A stretch of DNA of 64,000 nucleotides, from contig NZ_JAELUP010000103.1 of NCBI RefSeq assembly GCF_016424485.1, positions 516,676 to 580,675 of the forward strand, given 5' to 3'. The notes under the pieces are model-generated. The model saw nothing but the letters and a program-made list of their open reading frames with translations. It made no database searches and was not told where the DNA came from. Shown piece after piece: positions 7,423 through 15,600 of the stretch. The position numbers were made by a program, and so were the translations under genes. Each line of letters opens with the position of its first letter. The first letter of the stretch is position 1. Source of the stretch: Paenibacillus roseus. GTDB taxonomy: Bacteria; Bacillota; Bacilli; Paenibacillales; Paenibacillaceae.

Positions 7423-8034
7423 ATGCTCGATTACGAACGGCAAGTATGGGAGCAAGGATACCAGCATATTGCCGGTGTGGATGAGGTAGGTCGCGGCTGT
7501 CTGTTTGGCGATGTGGTGGCGGCGGCGGTCATTTTGCCGCCCGGTCTCATCCTGGAGGACGTCGATGATTCCAAGAAGCTGTCGGCCAAGAAGCGGGAAC
7601 AATTGTATGAGATTATTACGGAGCAGGCGCTCGCTTGGTCGGTAGCAGCCATTTCTGCGGATGAGATCGATAGAATCAATATTAAGCAGGCATCCAGACT
7701 GGCAATGAAGCGGGCGGTAGAACAACTGGAGGTCGCAGCGGACTACTTGCTGATTGACGCAGAGAAGATCGATAGCAAGCTGCCACAACTCGCCATTATC
7801 CATGGGGATGCGAGCAGCCAGTCGATTGCGGCGGCTTCAATTGTTGCCAAGGTCACCCGAGACCGGTTGTGTGCTGAAGAATGGGACAGCATGTACCCGG
7901 AGTATGGGATTGCGATACATAAAGGCTATGCCACGAAGCTTCATCGGGAAAGGATTCTGGAGTTTGGTCCCAGTCCGATGCATCGACGTTCATTTTTGGG
8001 CAAGCTGCTGTCTGAGCAGCAGATGTTGTTTTAA
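7423..8034 (+). CDS. rnhB: Ribonuclease HII
   Basis: Endoribonuclease that cuts RNA in RNA-DNA hybrids, including single ribonucleotides. Catalytic acids are visible: Asp20-Glu21 in GVDEVGRG, and DDSKKL and IDAEK downstream. The start is the ATG at 7423 after AGGGGGA; the frame is open to 7336 but without an earlier ribosome-binding site. At 203 aa it lacks the extra N-terminal domain of B. subtilis RnhB (255 aa). The loop after GRG reads CLFGD where most homologues have PLAGP, a local oddity close to the active site. Confidence 0.96.
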   Translation: MLDYERQVWEQGYQHIAGVDEVGRGCLFGDVVAAAVILPPGLILEDVDDSKKLSAKKREQLYEIITEQALAWSVAAISADEIDRINIKQASRLAMKRAVEQLEVAADYLLIDAEKIDSKLPQLAIIHGDASSQSIAAASIVAKVTRDRLCAEEWDSMYPEYGIAIHKGYATKLHRERILEFGPSPMHRRSFLGKLLSEQQMLF

Positions 8035-8039
8035 TCACT

Positions 8040-8068
8040 AAGCAGGCGCTTGTCGCTTGCTTTTTTTT
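8040..8068 (+). terminator. Rho-independent terminator after rnhB
   Basis: AGCAGGCG (8041-8048) pairs with CGCTTGCT (8054-8061, one G-U) and eight T follow. The tail runs directly into repeat copy 4. Confidence 0.85.
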
Positions 8069-8102
8069 GCCCGTCACAGGACGGCAAAGTCGTTTACGCT
8101 TG
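8064..8102 (+). repeat. Dispersed repeat, copy 4
   Basis: Starts in the T tract of the rnhB terminator: TTGCCCGTC, ACAG, GACGGCAAAG, TCGTTTACGCTTGA. Hairpin A intact; hairpin B with one G-U. Confidence 0.85.
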
Positions 8103-8112
8103 AATTTACGAA

Positions 8113-8205
8113 TGTGTAAGTTTCAGCCTGAGGATAGCTTTTGAAAAAGTCGAGGCTATATTGCCCAGGAAATTTTACCTATACGCAAATAGAAACTTTC
8201 ACACA
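8113..8205. repeat. 93-nt segment with imperfect terminal inverted repeats
   Basis: TGTGTAAGTTTC (8113-8124) is nearly the reverse complement of GAAACTTTCACACA (8192-8205). The interior holds a further ATAGC/GCTAT pairing. It may be a structured leader or a decayed miniature element; no open frame. Confidence 0.35.
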
Positions 8206-8254
8206 CAGGTCTTGACTGACATTCATTCGTTCATGTTGCAGGATCAGCAGGCAA

Positions 8255-8282
8255 TAAACAATTGACTATAAAATGCCGATAT
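8255..8282 (+). promoter_or_regulatory. Sigma-D (flagellar sigma) promoter for ylqG-ylqH
   Basis: TAAA at 8255-8258, 16 nt, then GCCGATAT at 8275-8282: full match to the B. subtilis sigma-D consensus (TAAA, 14-16 nt, GCCGATAT). It lies 51 nt before the ylqG start, and sigD itself is encoded in this window. Confidence 0.75.
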
Positions 8283-8333
8283 AAAATGTAATACATGATC
8301 TGAACGAAGTTGCAGGATGATTGGAGGCATGAC

Positions 8334-10565
8334 ATGCATATCGGAGCATTTATTAGAGGTCTGGTTGGCGGCGAGCCGAGAACGGGAGACTTCAGGGAGC
8401 TGGAGCTAAGGTCTGGGCAGGTAGTCAGCGGACTGGTGCTGGAATCATCAGATAATGAAGCGCTTGTTCAAATCAATGGCGCTCAGGTTCGGGCAAAGCT
8501 GGAGGTTCCGCTGCAGCCTGGAATGCGCACATTGCTTGTTGTGCAACCGGAGACGAATAATGGACTGCCGGTACTCAAGCCTGCAGATACCCTGTCAGGG
8601 CAAATGACGGCTGAAACGCTTAAGGATCTGGTCAAGTCGCTCGGATTGCCTGCGGACAAGCAGTGGCCACAGGATTTGGTCAAGCAGCTGCAAAAGGATG
8701 GCGTACCGCTTACAAAGGAGCTGGGCGAGGCCCTTGCCAAAGCATTGTCAGTGATGCCCAAGGGTGCAGATGAAGGCAAGTGGCTGCAGGCGGCGGCTAC
8801 GGCATTTCAGAGGGGCTTGCCCATGACGCCTGCGGTTCTGTCAGGACTCCAACAGGTAATGTCTGGGAGGCCAATTCATGAACTGCTGGATCAGCTTCAG
8901 ACGGGGCTTAAGGCATGGGTCGGCGATCTTCAAAACGGTGCGGTAGCAGGCCAGTTAAAGCCGGGCGCTCCGGCGGCGGAGGCGCTTATTGCCCGCCTTC
9001 AAGCGCTGCTCGGAGAAGGAGATGCATTGCTGCGTTCGGCAAGTACAGGAGACAATGGAATATCCCGTCCGGGCAGCAGTCCTGTTCTGCCGCAGCCGCA
9101 AACCGACCTGGCGCTGGCCCAGCAGGGGGGGCGAGGTTCTTCAACTGGCATTATCAATAGCCCATCCGGGACCGGAATAGCTGCTGGAGCTGCCGCGCTG
9201 ACTGAACTGGCCGGACAAGAACAGAATGTCCAGTCAGCGCGGCAGCCTGCTCATGGAGGACAAGCAGTTCAAACTCAACAGAGCGGGGTCAATCAGACTG
9301 GCGCAGCAGCCGGCCAGCAGGGCGCACAGGGCGGACAGCCCGTTCAAACTGCGCAGCAAGTCCAATCCAATCAGACTATGCCTCAGCCGGGAACAACGGG
9401 GGCAAGCGCTAATGCTGCCGATGCGAAAACTGCACCGGTCGCACAAACACAAAATCGTGCTGTAATTTTAGAATCCGGTCTACAGGCAGGGAATAACGGA
9501 AGAACAGATGGAGGGGGGACGACTGCGACCGGATTCAATCAGGTTGGTCATCTGCCGTCTCAGACCCCATCACCCGGCGGCGGATGGATCGGAGATTTAT
9601 TCAAGTGGTTAGGAGTAAGTCATGAGCGCCAAATCTCGCGGGACATCGCAGCCGCAACAGGTCAAGGAACCGGTCAGGGGAACGCTGGAGCAGCGGCATC
9701 ATCGGCACCTGCGGGGCAAGGAGCAACTCCTGGCAATGTTGCAGCTTCCGGTTCTGCAGGACACATGAATGTCGCAGCCTCGGCTAAGAATGAAACTGTG
9801 CAGCCGCTCCAACAGGAGTCTGTGCGTGTTGCAGGAAGCCAGGATGCATCAGCGGCTGCGGGACGCTCCGCAGCGGGTTCATCCCCGGTGCAGCAGCCTG
9901 TTCATGCCGCAGGTCTGGAGCGTGCAGCGACAGGAGCGCAGTTGCATCAGACTTCTCTTCCGCCTGGTCCGGCAGCGGCAGACGCACTCCGAATCGGGAC
10001 AGGAGCGGAGTCGCTCAAGAGTGCGCTGCTGTTGCTGGCGGCTTCTGATAATGCTCCTGCAGCATTGCGGGAGACTGCCCAGCAGCTTGTACAGCATATT
10101 ACGGGCCAGCAGCTTTTGCTTGCCCCGGAGAGAGGCAATTCGCCGTTCACACATGTGGCGATGGTCATCCCTTTTTATAATGAGCAGGGAGGCCAGACAG
10201 CGGCAATTCATATCCAGACGAGGAGGGGGCGCAAGGGTGAACTGGACGCACAGAACTGCCGTCTGCTCTTTGACTTGCAGATGAAGCAGCTGGGAGACAC
10301 CCTTATCGATGTTCAGGTTGTCGACCGAATGGTAAGTCTACAGGTGTGGAATGACCACCCTGCGACCCAGCCGCTGCTGGAAGGCTCTCGCGAAGAAATA
10401 GGGGAGGCGCTTCAACAGTCGGGCTACAAGCTCCTTTCACTCAAAACGCAGCCAATGCCTGAAGCTGACGGGCAGGCAACCGCGGCGTCCAGCAAGCAGA
10501 CCGGCCCCGAGCTGTCCACGGCTTTTGTCTCCAGACCGTATAAAGGAATGGATTTGCGTGTATGA
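8334..10565 (+). CDS. ylqG: FliK-like hook-length control domain protein (YlqG)
   Basis: Large (743 aa) protein in the position of B. subtilis ylqG. N-terminal about 80 residues form a small beta-rich domain (LRSGQVVSGLVLE); the middle (about 200-570) is low-complexity Gln/Gly/Ala/Ser/Pro; the C-terminal part (about 600-715) resembles the Flg_hook domain of FliK (VAMVIPFYNEQGGQ, LLFDLQMKQLGDTLIDVQVV). ATG 8334 is 6 nt after GGAGG; the TTG at 8310 has none. A sigma-D promoter precedes it, and a FlhB-like gene overlaps its end, so a flagellar export role is likely, though the true FliK is at 31.9 kb. Confidence 0.8.
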   Translation: MHIGAFIRGLVGGEPRTGDFRELELRSGQVVSGLVLESSDNEALVQINGAQVRAKLEVPLQPGMRTLLVVQPETNNGLPVLKPADTLSGQMTAETLKDLVKSLGLPADKQWPQDLVKQLQKDGVPLTKELGEALAKALSVMPKGADEGKWLQAAATAFQRGLPMTPAVLSGLQQVMSGRPIHELLDQLQTGLKAWVGDLQNGAVAGQLKPGAPAAEALIARLQALLGEGDALLRSASTGDNGISRPGSSPVLPQPQTDLALAQQGGRGSSTGIINSPSGTGIAAGAAALTELAGQEQNVQSARQPAHGGQAVQTQQSGVNQTGAAAGQQGAQGGQPVQTAQQVQSNQTMPQPGTTGASANAADAKTAPVAQTQNRAVILESGLQAGNNGRTDGGGTTATGFNQVGHLPSQTPSPGGGWIGDLFKWLGVSHERQISRDIAAATGQGTGQGNAGAAASSAPAGQGATPGNVAASGSAGHMNVAASAKNETVQPLQQESVRVAGSQDASAAAGRSAAGSSPVQQPVHAAGLERAATGAQLHQTSLPPGPAAADALRIGTGAESLKSALLLLAASDNAPAALRETAQQLVQHITGQQLLLAPERGNSPFTHVAMVIPFYNEQGGQTAAIHIQTRRGRKGELDAQNCRLLFDLQMKQLGDTLIDVQVVDRMVSLQVWNDHPATQPLLEGSREEIGEALQQSGYKLLSLKTQPMPEADGQATAASSKQTGPELSTAFVSRPYKGMDLRV

Positions 10566-10864
10566 AGGACAAGGACAGGGAAGCTAAACCTGCAATAAAA
10601 AAGGCTGTCGCCTTGAAATATGAACCGGAGGCGAATGCTGCGCCAACCGTGATTGCCAAAGGCAGTGGAAAACTGGCAGAGGAAATTTTGGAGCGGGCGG
10701 CTCAAAACGGCGTTCCAATTCAGGAAGACGCTTCATTGGTCGAGGTGCTTTCGAAGTTGGAGATCGACCAGCAAATTCCTCCGGAGTTGTACACGCTGGT
10801 AGCCGAAATATTAAGCTTCATTTACCGTTCAGATCAAAAGGCCGGAGGCTGGGAGAATGAATAA
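10562..10864 (+). CDS. ylqH: FlhB C-terminal-domain homologue (YlqH)
   Basis: Soluble 100-aa protein equivalent to the cytoplasmic domain of the export switch FlhB, without membrane segments. The motif at the place of FlhB's self-cleaving NPTH is NAAP (ALKYEPEANAAPTVIAKG), so self-cleavage is not expected; the following GVPIQED and IPPELYTLVAEIL match FlhB. The start overlaps the ylqG stop (ATGA) and its own stop overlaps yraN by 8 nt. B. subtilis has the same pair ylqG-ylqH; the function is not well established. Confidence 0.85.
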   Translation: MKDKDREAKPAIKKAVALKYEPEANAAPTVIAKGSGKLAEEILERAAQNGVPIQEDASLVEVLSKLEIDQQIPPELYTLVAEILSFIYRSDQKAGGWENE

Positions 10865-11267
10865 CAATGAACGCATCGTTCCTGCCGTCAACCAGCGGGT
10901 TAGCCGCAACGAGGTGGGCCAAATCGGTGAAAAAGCCGCCGCAGACTATCTGGAGCGGCATGGATGGCGGATTGTAGAGCGCAACTGGCGTTGCCGCTCC
11001 GGTGAAATCGATCTGATTGCGATCCCGCCTGAACCGGAACATACGCTGGTTTTTGTGGAGGTTCGCACCCGGAGAGCATCCGGACAGTTCGGGACGGCGG
11101 TGGAGTCTGTGGACTACCGGAAGCAGCGTCAAGTCCGGGCTGTAGCGCAAGTTTATTTGCACCGGCATGGCGGAGCGGAGCTGGCACTGCGTTTTGATGT
11201 GGCGGCGGTGACATTGGACAGAGAGCTTGGGGTAACCGGGCTTGAATGGATACAGGGAGCTTTTTAA
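10857..11267 (+). CDS. yraN: YraN family (UPF0102) nuclease-fold protein
   Basis: Conserved 136-aa protein with a restriction-endonuclease-like fold: Glu in GEKAAADYLERHGW, GEIDLIA and FVEVRTRR form the usual E-D-ExK-like site, with K replaced by R in VEVRTRR. The cellular role of the family is unsettled. ATG at 10857 overlaps the end of ylqH behind GGAGGCTGGGAG. In B. subtilis yraN is not located here. Confidence 0.9.
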   Translation: MNNNERIVPAVNQRVSRNEVGQIGEKAAADYLERHGWRIVERNWRCRSGEIDLIAIPPEPEHTLVFVEVRTRRASGQFGTAVESVDYRKQRQVRAVAQVYLHRHGGAELALRFDVAAVTLDRELGVTGLEWIQGAF

Positions 11268-11274
11268 GAGAAAT

Positions 11275-11306
11275 CTTTTTGAAAGGCAAAGCCCGTTTAT
11301 GCTTGT
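11275..11306 (+). repeat. Dispersed repeat, copy 5 (partial)
   Basis: Only the 3' half remains: TTTTTGAAAGGCAAAGCCCG then TTTATGCTTG, 8 nt after the yraN stop. Hairpin A is lost. Confidence 0.55.
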
Positions 11307-11323
11307 TGTATAGCATGTTTATG

Positions 11324-11350
11324 GAGAGCCGTAAAGCGGTTCTCTTTTTA
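11324..11350 (+). terminator. Rho-independent terminator after yraN
   Basis: GAGAGCCG (11324-11331) pairs with CGGTTCTC (11337-11344, one G-U), followed by TTTTTA. Confidence 0.85.
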
Positions 11351-11469
11351 CTTCCCGAATTATAAATCCATCCAAAGATAAGCTGAATGTCCCCCTTTCT
11401 TGCAAAACGGATAGCTTTGTTATATTCTTATACCTAGATTTACGATGTATTAATTTATTTTAAAATGCT

Positions 11470-11820
11470 ATGAAAGGAGAGAGTACTATTAAAGTTAATA
11501 AGGAGCTGTTAAAAGGAAGTACGGTAATTTTAATCCTCTCTATGTTGGAGAAGAAGGAGATGTACGGCTACGAGCTGACCCGGGAGTTGGAGAGTCACTC
11601 TGAAGGGATTTTCAACTTGAAGGAAGGGACATTATATCCCATTTTGCATTCGTTGGAAGCGGACGGGTGGGTAGAAGCCTACTGGCAGGAGGCTGAGGGA
11701 CGCAAACGAAAATATTACCGTCTCACAAGAACAGGAGAACGTCATCTTCAAGACAAGAAGAAGGAATGGAAGACATATCGGGCAGCGGTGGAGCGGGTAA
11801 TCGGGGAGGGATATGCGTGA
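11470..11820 (+). CDS. PadR family transcriptional regulator
   Basis: Winged-helix repressor of the PadR family (up to 116 aa). Signature KKEMYGYELTRELE, then LKEGTLYPILHSLE and the wing EGRKRKYYRLTRTG; the C-terminal helix dimerises. PadR genes usually repress an adjacent membrane-protein gene, here the overlapping HAAS gene. Start problem: ATG 11470 has no ribosome-binding site, while ATT at 11488 is 8 nt after AAGGAG (11474-11479) and would give the family-typical beginning IKVNKELLKGS; an AUU start is possible. The gene ends inside the GTG start of the next. Confidence 0.92.
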   Translation: MKGESTIKVNKELLKGSTVILILSMLEKKEMYGYELTRELESHSEGIFNLKEGTLYPILHSLEADGWVEAYWQEAEGRKRKYYRLTRTGERHLQDKKKEWKTYRAAVERVIGEGYA

Positions 11821-12305
11821 ACATTCGTTTGAAGCAAAACCATGATGAGGTCAGGCTTTTTTTACAGGAAGTCTTGGCGTCCATCAAGTCAAGAGAAGCT
11901 ATAAAACAAGTCTCCAGAGAGTTGGAATGCCATATAGAGGATCTTGTAATTGGACTGATGGAAGAAGGCATAGAGGAGAAGGAAGCCGTCAAGCGGGCCA
12001 TTCAAAGAATGGGGGATGCTCATGAGATCGGTCGGCAGATGAGCCAGATTCACCGGCCTGTACTCGACTGGAGTTTGCTTGGATTGCTGGCACTAATGGT
12101 CATTTGCGATGTGCTTGGGCTGGCTTCCATTTTCCAGTGTATCTTTACCGTTGATCAGCTTCGGCTTTACTCAAAATCTTCTCTATTTTATTGCAATGGG
12201 TCTTATCCTGAGCGTTTTCAGAAAGAGAAGACTACAGTTCAACAGTTTGAAGACAGAAGCTGCTACGCGCAAAGTCTGATGCCGACGATTTCAAATACCC
12301 GCTGA
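11817..12305 (+). pseudogene. HAAS (permease-prefix) domain protein, frameshifted and truncated remnant
   Basis: Partner of the PadR gene, GTG 11817 overlapping its stop. The first about 80 residues form the helical HAAS/permease-prefix domain (MEEGIEEKEAVKRAIQRMGD) known in front of FtsW/RodA-type or other membrane domains. One membrane segment follows (LLGLLALMVICDVLGLAS). Around 12150-12175 the hydrophobic reading moves to the +1 frame (NLLYFIAMGLILSVF), which stops at 12279; the original frame continues as an unlikely Cys/Ser/Gln-rich tail to 12305. I read this as a decayed gene that has lost most of its membrane domain; a sequencing error would not restore full length. Confidence 0.65.
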
Positions 12306-12422
12306 CTCGGGGGGCTGCATGACTTGGCTGCAACATTTTCGGCAATTAGAGTTCCGGTACCCTCGCAGCCAAAACCTTTGTGTCATCAGGTTTGTTTAAT
12401 TTCCATTACCCAATAGATATAC

Positions 12423-13991
12423 TCAAATCGCCTCCGTCTTGCGGTCCAGGCAACGGTATTGAATCGCTTCGGCAATATGCTCCTCTTTAATTTGTTCCTG
12501 CTCTTGCAAATCGGCAATCGTGCGGCTGAGTTTGAGCAACCGGTCATGGGCTCTCATGCTTAACCCCAGCAACTGATAGGCCTGCTCAAGCAACTGACGC
12601 GCTTTGGCATCCAACTTTGCCGTCTGCCTGAGTGCGGAGCCGTACAGCTCGCTATTCCAATTTACACCTGTGCTCTGGCGGCGGGCTTCCTGGCGTTCCT
12701 TCGCAGTGAGGACCTTCTCAAGCATTTCGGCTGAGCTCATACCTTTGCCGGCCTCCAGGAAGCTGGATGGGCGCGGAACTTCGACCTGTACATCAATCCG
12801 GTCCAGCAGCGGACCGGATATTTTGTTGCGGTAAGCGGCGATTTTATTCGCTGAGCATGTACAGGCAGTGGAGATATTGGCGGCGGAGACGCTGCCGTAA
12901 AACCCGCACGGGCAAGGATTCATCGAGCAAGCAAGCATAAAGCGAGCCGGGAAGGTCAGCACCGCCCGCGCTCTGGCGATGGTTACGGACTGCTCCTCCA
13001 GCGGCTGACGCAGCACTTCCAGCACCTGACGGGAGAATTCCGGCAGTTCATCCAGAAACAATACCCCATGATGGGCGAGCGTTGTTTCTCCCGGTTTCGG
13101 GATTGTGCCGCCTCCAATCAAGCCCCCTGCCGAAATCGTATGATGAGGCGTGCGAAAAGGACGGCTTCGTAGAAGCCTGGCGTCCTCTCCAGCGAATTTG
13201 CCCGCGACACTGTATATTTTGGTCACCTCAAGCGCTTCCTCGTCCGAGAGGGGCGGCATGATACCGGGAATCCGCTGGATGAGCATCGTCTTCCCGGTCC
13301 CGGGAGGCCCGCACAGCAGCAGATTGTGCCGTCCCGCAACAGCAGTGAGCAGCGCCTGCTTGGCCTGATGCTGTCCCAGCACATCAGCGAAGTCCAGGGC
13401 AGGCGGGCTGGATTCGACCCCATCAGATGCAGCTTCTGCATGAAAGGAAACTGAACTGCTTCTAGTTAGCGGCCTCTGCCCGTTATAAACTTCAGGAGCC
13501 AACAGTGATTTCAAGCAGGCCAGCCCCTCAAGCTCCATACCGCCGATAAGCGAAGCCTCTGCAAGATTGCCTGCAGCCAGCAGCACTCGGCTCACCCCGT
13601 TTCGCTTGGCCTGCTCTACCATTGGAAGCACCCCGCTTACAGGCTTGATATCCCCGTTCAATGCCAGCTCACCGATCAGCAGCGCATCCCGCAAGCGGTC
13701 TGAAGCTACCTGCCCGCTTGCGGCAAGCACGCCTGCAGCTATTGCCAGATCATAAGCTGTACCCTCCTTGCGCATATCCGCAGGCGCCAGATTGACCGTG
13801 ATCCGCTGAAGCGGAAACTGAAACCCGCAATTTTTGACAGCAGCGCGCACACGCTCCACCGACTCTCTTACGGCTGTGTCCGGCAGTCCGACGATATTTA
13901 CTTGGGGCAGGCCGCTTGCGATATCAACCTCCACTTCAATGATCCGTCCGTTCACACCCAATACGCTTGCACTGATTAATTTTGTGTACAA
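12423..13991 (-). CDS. comM: YifB/ComM-family Mg-chelatase-like AAA+ ATPase
   Basis: AAA+ protein of 522 aa. In naturally competent Gram-negatives ComM is a hexameric helicase for branch migration of incoming DNA; the role in Firmicutes is less known. N-terminal Lon-like domain (VNIVGLPDTAVRES), Walker A GPPGTGKT at 228-235, Walker B LFLDELPEF, arginine-finger region, zinc-like Cys cluster SMNPCPCGFYG and C-terminal Mg_chelatase_C domain. Start TTG at 13991, 5 nt after GGAGGTG. It is the only long gene on the - strand and is divergent from sucC. Confidence 0.93.
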   Translation of the reverse strand: MYTKLISASVLGVNGRIIEVEVDIASGLPQVNIVGLPDTAVRESVERVRAAVKNCGFQFPLQRITVNLAPADMRKEGTAYDLAIAAGVLAASGQVASDRLRDALLIGELALNGDIKPVSGVLPMVEQAKRNGVSRVLLAAGNLAEASLIGGMELEGLACLKSLLAPEVYNGQRPLTRSSSVSFHAEAASDGVESSPPALDFADVLGQHQAKQALLTAVAGRHNLLLCGPPGTGKTMLIQRIPGIMPPLSDEEALEVTKIYSVAGKFAGEDARLLRSRPFRTPHHTISAGGLIGGGTIPKPGETTLAHHGVLFLDELPEFSRQVLEVLRQPLEEQSVTIARARAVLTFPARFMLACSMNPCPCGFYGSVSAANISTACTCSANKIAAYRNKISGPLLDRIDVQVEVPRPSSFLEAGKGMSSAEMLEKVLTAKERQEARRQSTGVNWNSELYGSALRQTAKLDAKARQLLEQAYQLLGLSMRAHDRLLKLSRTIADLQEQEQIKEEHIAEAIQYRCLDRKTEAI

Positions 13992-14396
13992 AAAAACACC
14001 TCCGCCTCGAATTCATTGGATGAAGGTGCTTCCTTACGTCCCGGTGTAGAAAAATCAATACATTTATCCTACCTGAGCAGGAAGAAGCTGTCAACCGCAA
14101 AGGAATGTCGCAAAAGGATGAATAAGGAAACAACTGGTCATAATACCTTTGTCGAATCGACATGACAAGCAGTGAAAAATAGCATCCAGCCAGACGGAAG
14201 GAAATAGACAAAATCTCAAAGTGGAGAGTGGTTGGATAATGCCTGATGTTCGTTCTCAAAACGAGATGAAAACGATATCAAAAAAGTTTACAATATTTAT
14301 TGTCTAATTTGAGGAAAGCAGACACAAAAAATGTTACAATAATGAAGGTTTTTGTTTACATATTGAGGTCTAGCTGCAGATAGGAGGATTTCGGGA
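13992..14396. other. Divergent intergenic region comM/sucC
   Basis: 405 nt carrying both outward promoters. I see the cre box at 14267-14280 and an AT-rich stretch before sucC with TACAAT at 14335-14340, but no convincing -35 box at the right distance. Confidence 0.5.
14267..14280 (+). promoter_or_regulatory. Catabolite-responsive element (cre) for CcpA
   Basis: TGAAAACGATATCA matches all fixed positions of the B. subtilis cre consensus TGWAANCGNTNWCA. It lies 117 nt before sucC, which fits carbon catabolite repression of TCA-cycle genes. Confidence 0.6.
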
Positions 14397-15557
14397 ATGA
14401 ATATCCATGAGTATCAAGGGAAAGAAGTCCTGAAGCAATACGGTGTAGTCGTACCTGAAGGAAAAGTGGCTTTTACTGTCGATGAAGCGGTGGAAGCGGC
14501 TGAAGCTTTAGGAACGCCGGTTGTTGTGGTCAAAGCGCAAATTCATGCGGGCGGCCGTGGTAAAGCAGGCGGAGTCAAGGTAGCCAAAAATCTGGACGAG
14601 GTACGCACCTACGCAAGCGAAATTTTGGGCAAGGTGCTTGTTACGCATCAGACAGGTCCAGAAGGCAAAGAAGTAAAGCGTCTCCTGATTGAGCAGGGAT
14701 GCGACATTAAGAAAGAGTACTACGTAGGTGTCGTTGTCGACCGGGGAACCGGCACAGTCGTCATCATGGCTTCTGAAGAAGGCGGAACAGAGATCGAGGA
14801 GGTTGCGGCGCATTCTCCGGAGAAAATCTTCAAGGAAGTGGTTGACCCGGCTGTTGGCTTACAAGCGTTCCAGGCACGCAGACTGGCATTCAATATTAAC
14901 ATTCCGAAGGAATTAGTCAATAAAGCAGTGCAATTTATGACAGCCCTTTACACGGCGTTTGTGGAAAAGGACTGCTCTATTGCGGAAATCAACCCGCTCG
15001 TCGTTACCGGCGACGGTCAAGTTATGGCGCTTGACGCCAAGCTGAACTTTGATTCCAACGCGCTTTATCGTCACTCGGATATTGTCGCATTGCGCGATTT
15101 GGAAGAAGAGGATGTCAAGGAAATCGAAGCATCCAAATTTGACCTGAGCTACATTGCGCTGGACGGCAACATCGGTTGTATGGTTAACGGCGCCGGACTT
15201 GCTATGGCGACAATGGACATTATTAAATATTATGGCGGCGACCCGGCCAACTTCCTAGATGTTGGGGGCGGCGCGACAACGGAGAAGGTTACCGAAGCGT
15301 TCAAAATCATTTTGTCCGATGAAAAAGTAAAAGGAATCTTCGTCAACATCTTCGGCGGCATTATGCGTTGTGACGTTATTGCCAATGGTGTCGTTGAAGC
15401 GGCCAAGCAAGTCGGCTTAGACCGTCCGCTTGTTGTCCGTCTGGAAGGTACCAATGTTGAGATCGGCAAAAAAATTCTGAACGAATCCGGTTTGAACATT
15501 GTCTCTGCAGATTCCATGGCTGACGGTGCTCAAAAAATCGTAGCCCTTGTAAAATAA
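14397..15557 (+). CDS. sucC: Succinyl-CoA synthetase beta subunit (ADP-forming)
   Basis: TCA-cycle enzyme making ATP (or GTP) from succinyl-CoA with SucD. ATP-grasp N-terminal domain (MNIHEYQGKEVLKQYGV; QIHAGGRGKAGGVK) and C-terminal ligase domain (CMVNGAGLAMATMD, GGGATTEKV, NIFGGIMRCDVIA). 386 aa is the normal length. ATG 14397 behind AGGAGG; 43 nt before sucD. Confidence 0.99.
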   Translation: MNIHEYQGKEVLKQYGVVVPEGKVAFTVDEAVEAAEALGTPVVVVKAQIHAGGRGKAGGVKVAKNLDEVRTYASEILGKVLVTHQTGPEGKEVKRLLIEQGCDIKKEYYVGVVVDRGTGTVVIMASEEGGTEIEEVAAHSPEKIFKEVVDPAVGLQAFQARRLAFNINIPKELVNKAVQFMTALYTAFVEKDCSIAEINPLVVTGDGQVMALDAKLNFDSNALYRHSDIVALRDLEEEDVKEIEASKFDLSYIALDGNIGCMVNGAGLAMATMDIIKYYGGDPANFLDVGGGATTEKVTEAFKIILSDEKVKGIFVNIFGGIMRCDVIANGVVEAAKQVGLDRPLVVRLEGTNVEIGKKILNESGLNIVSADSMADGAQKIVALVK

Positions 15558-15600
15558 CTGGACTTCAATATAGAAATCATTTAGGGGATGTGAGCCTTCG

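Noticed and set aside
9200..9460. Repetitive Gln/Gly/Ala stretch in ylqG as an inserted element
   Set aside because: Frame is continuous; low-complexity linkers are normal in FliK-like proteins.
12320..12375. TGGCTGC/GCAGCCA pair as bidirectional terminator for comM
   Set aside because: About 30-nt loop and no T tract; too weak to call.
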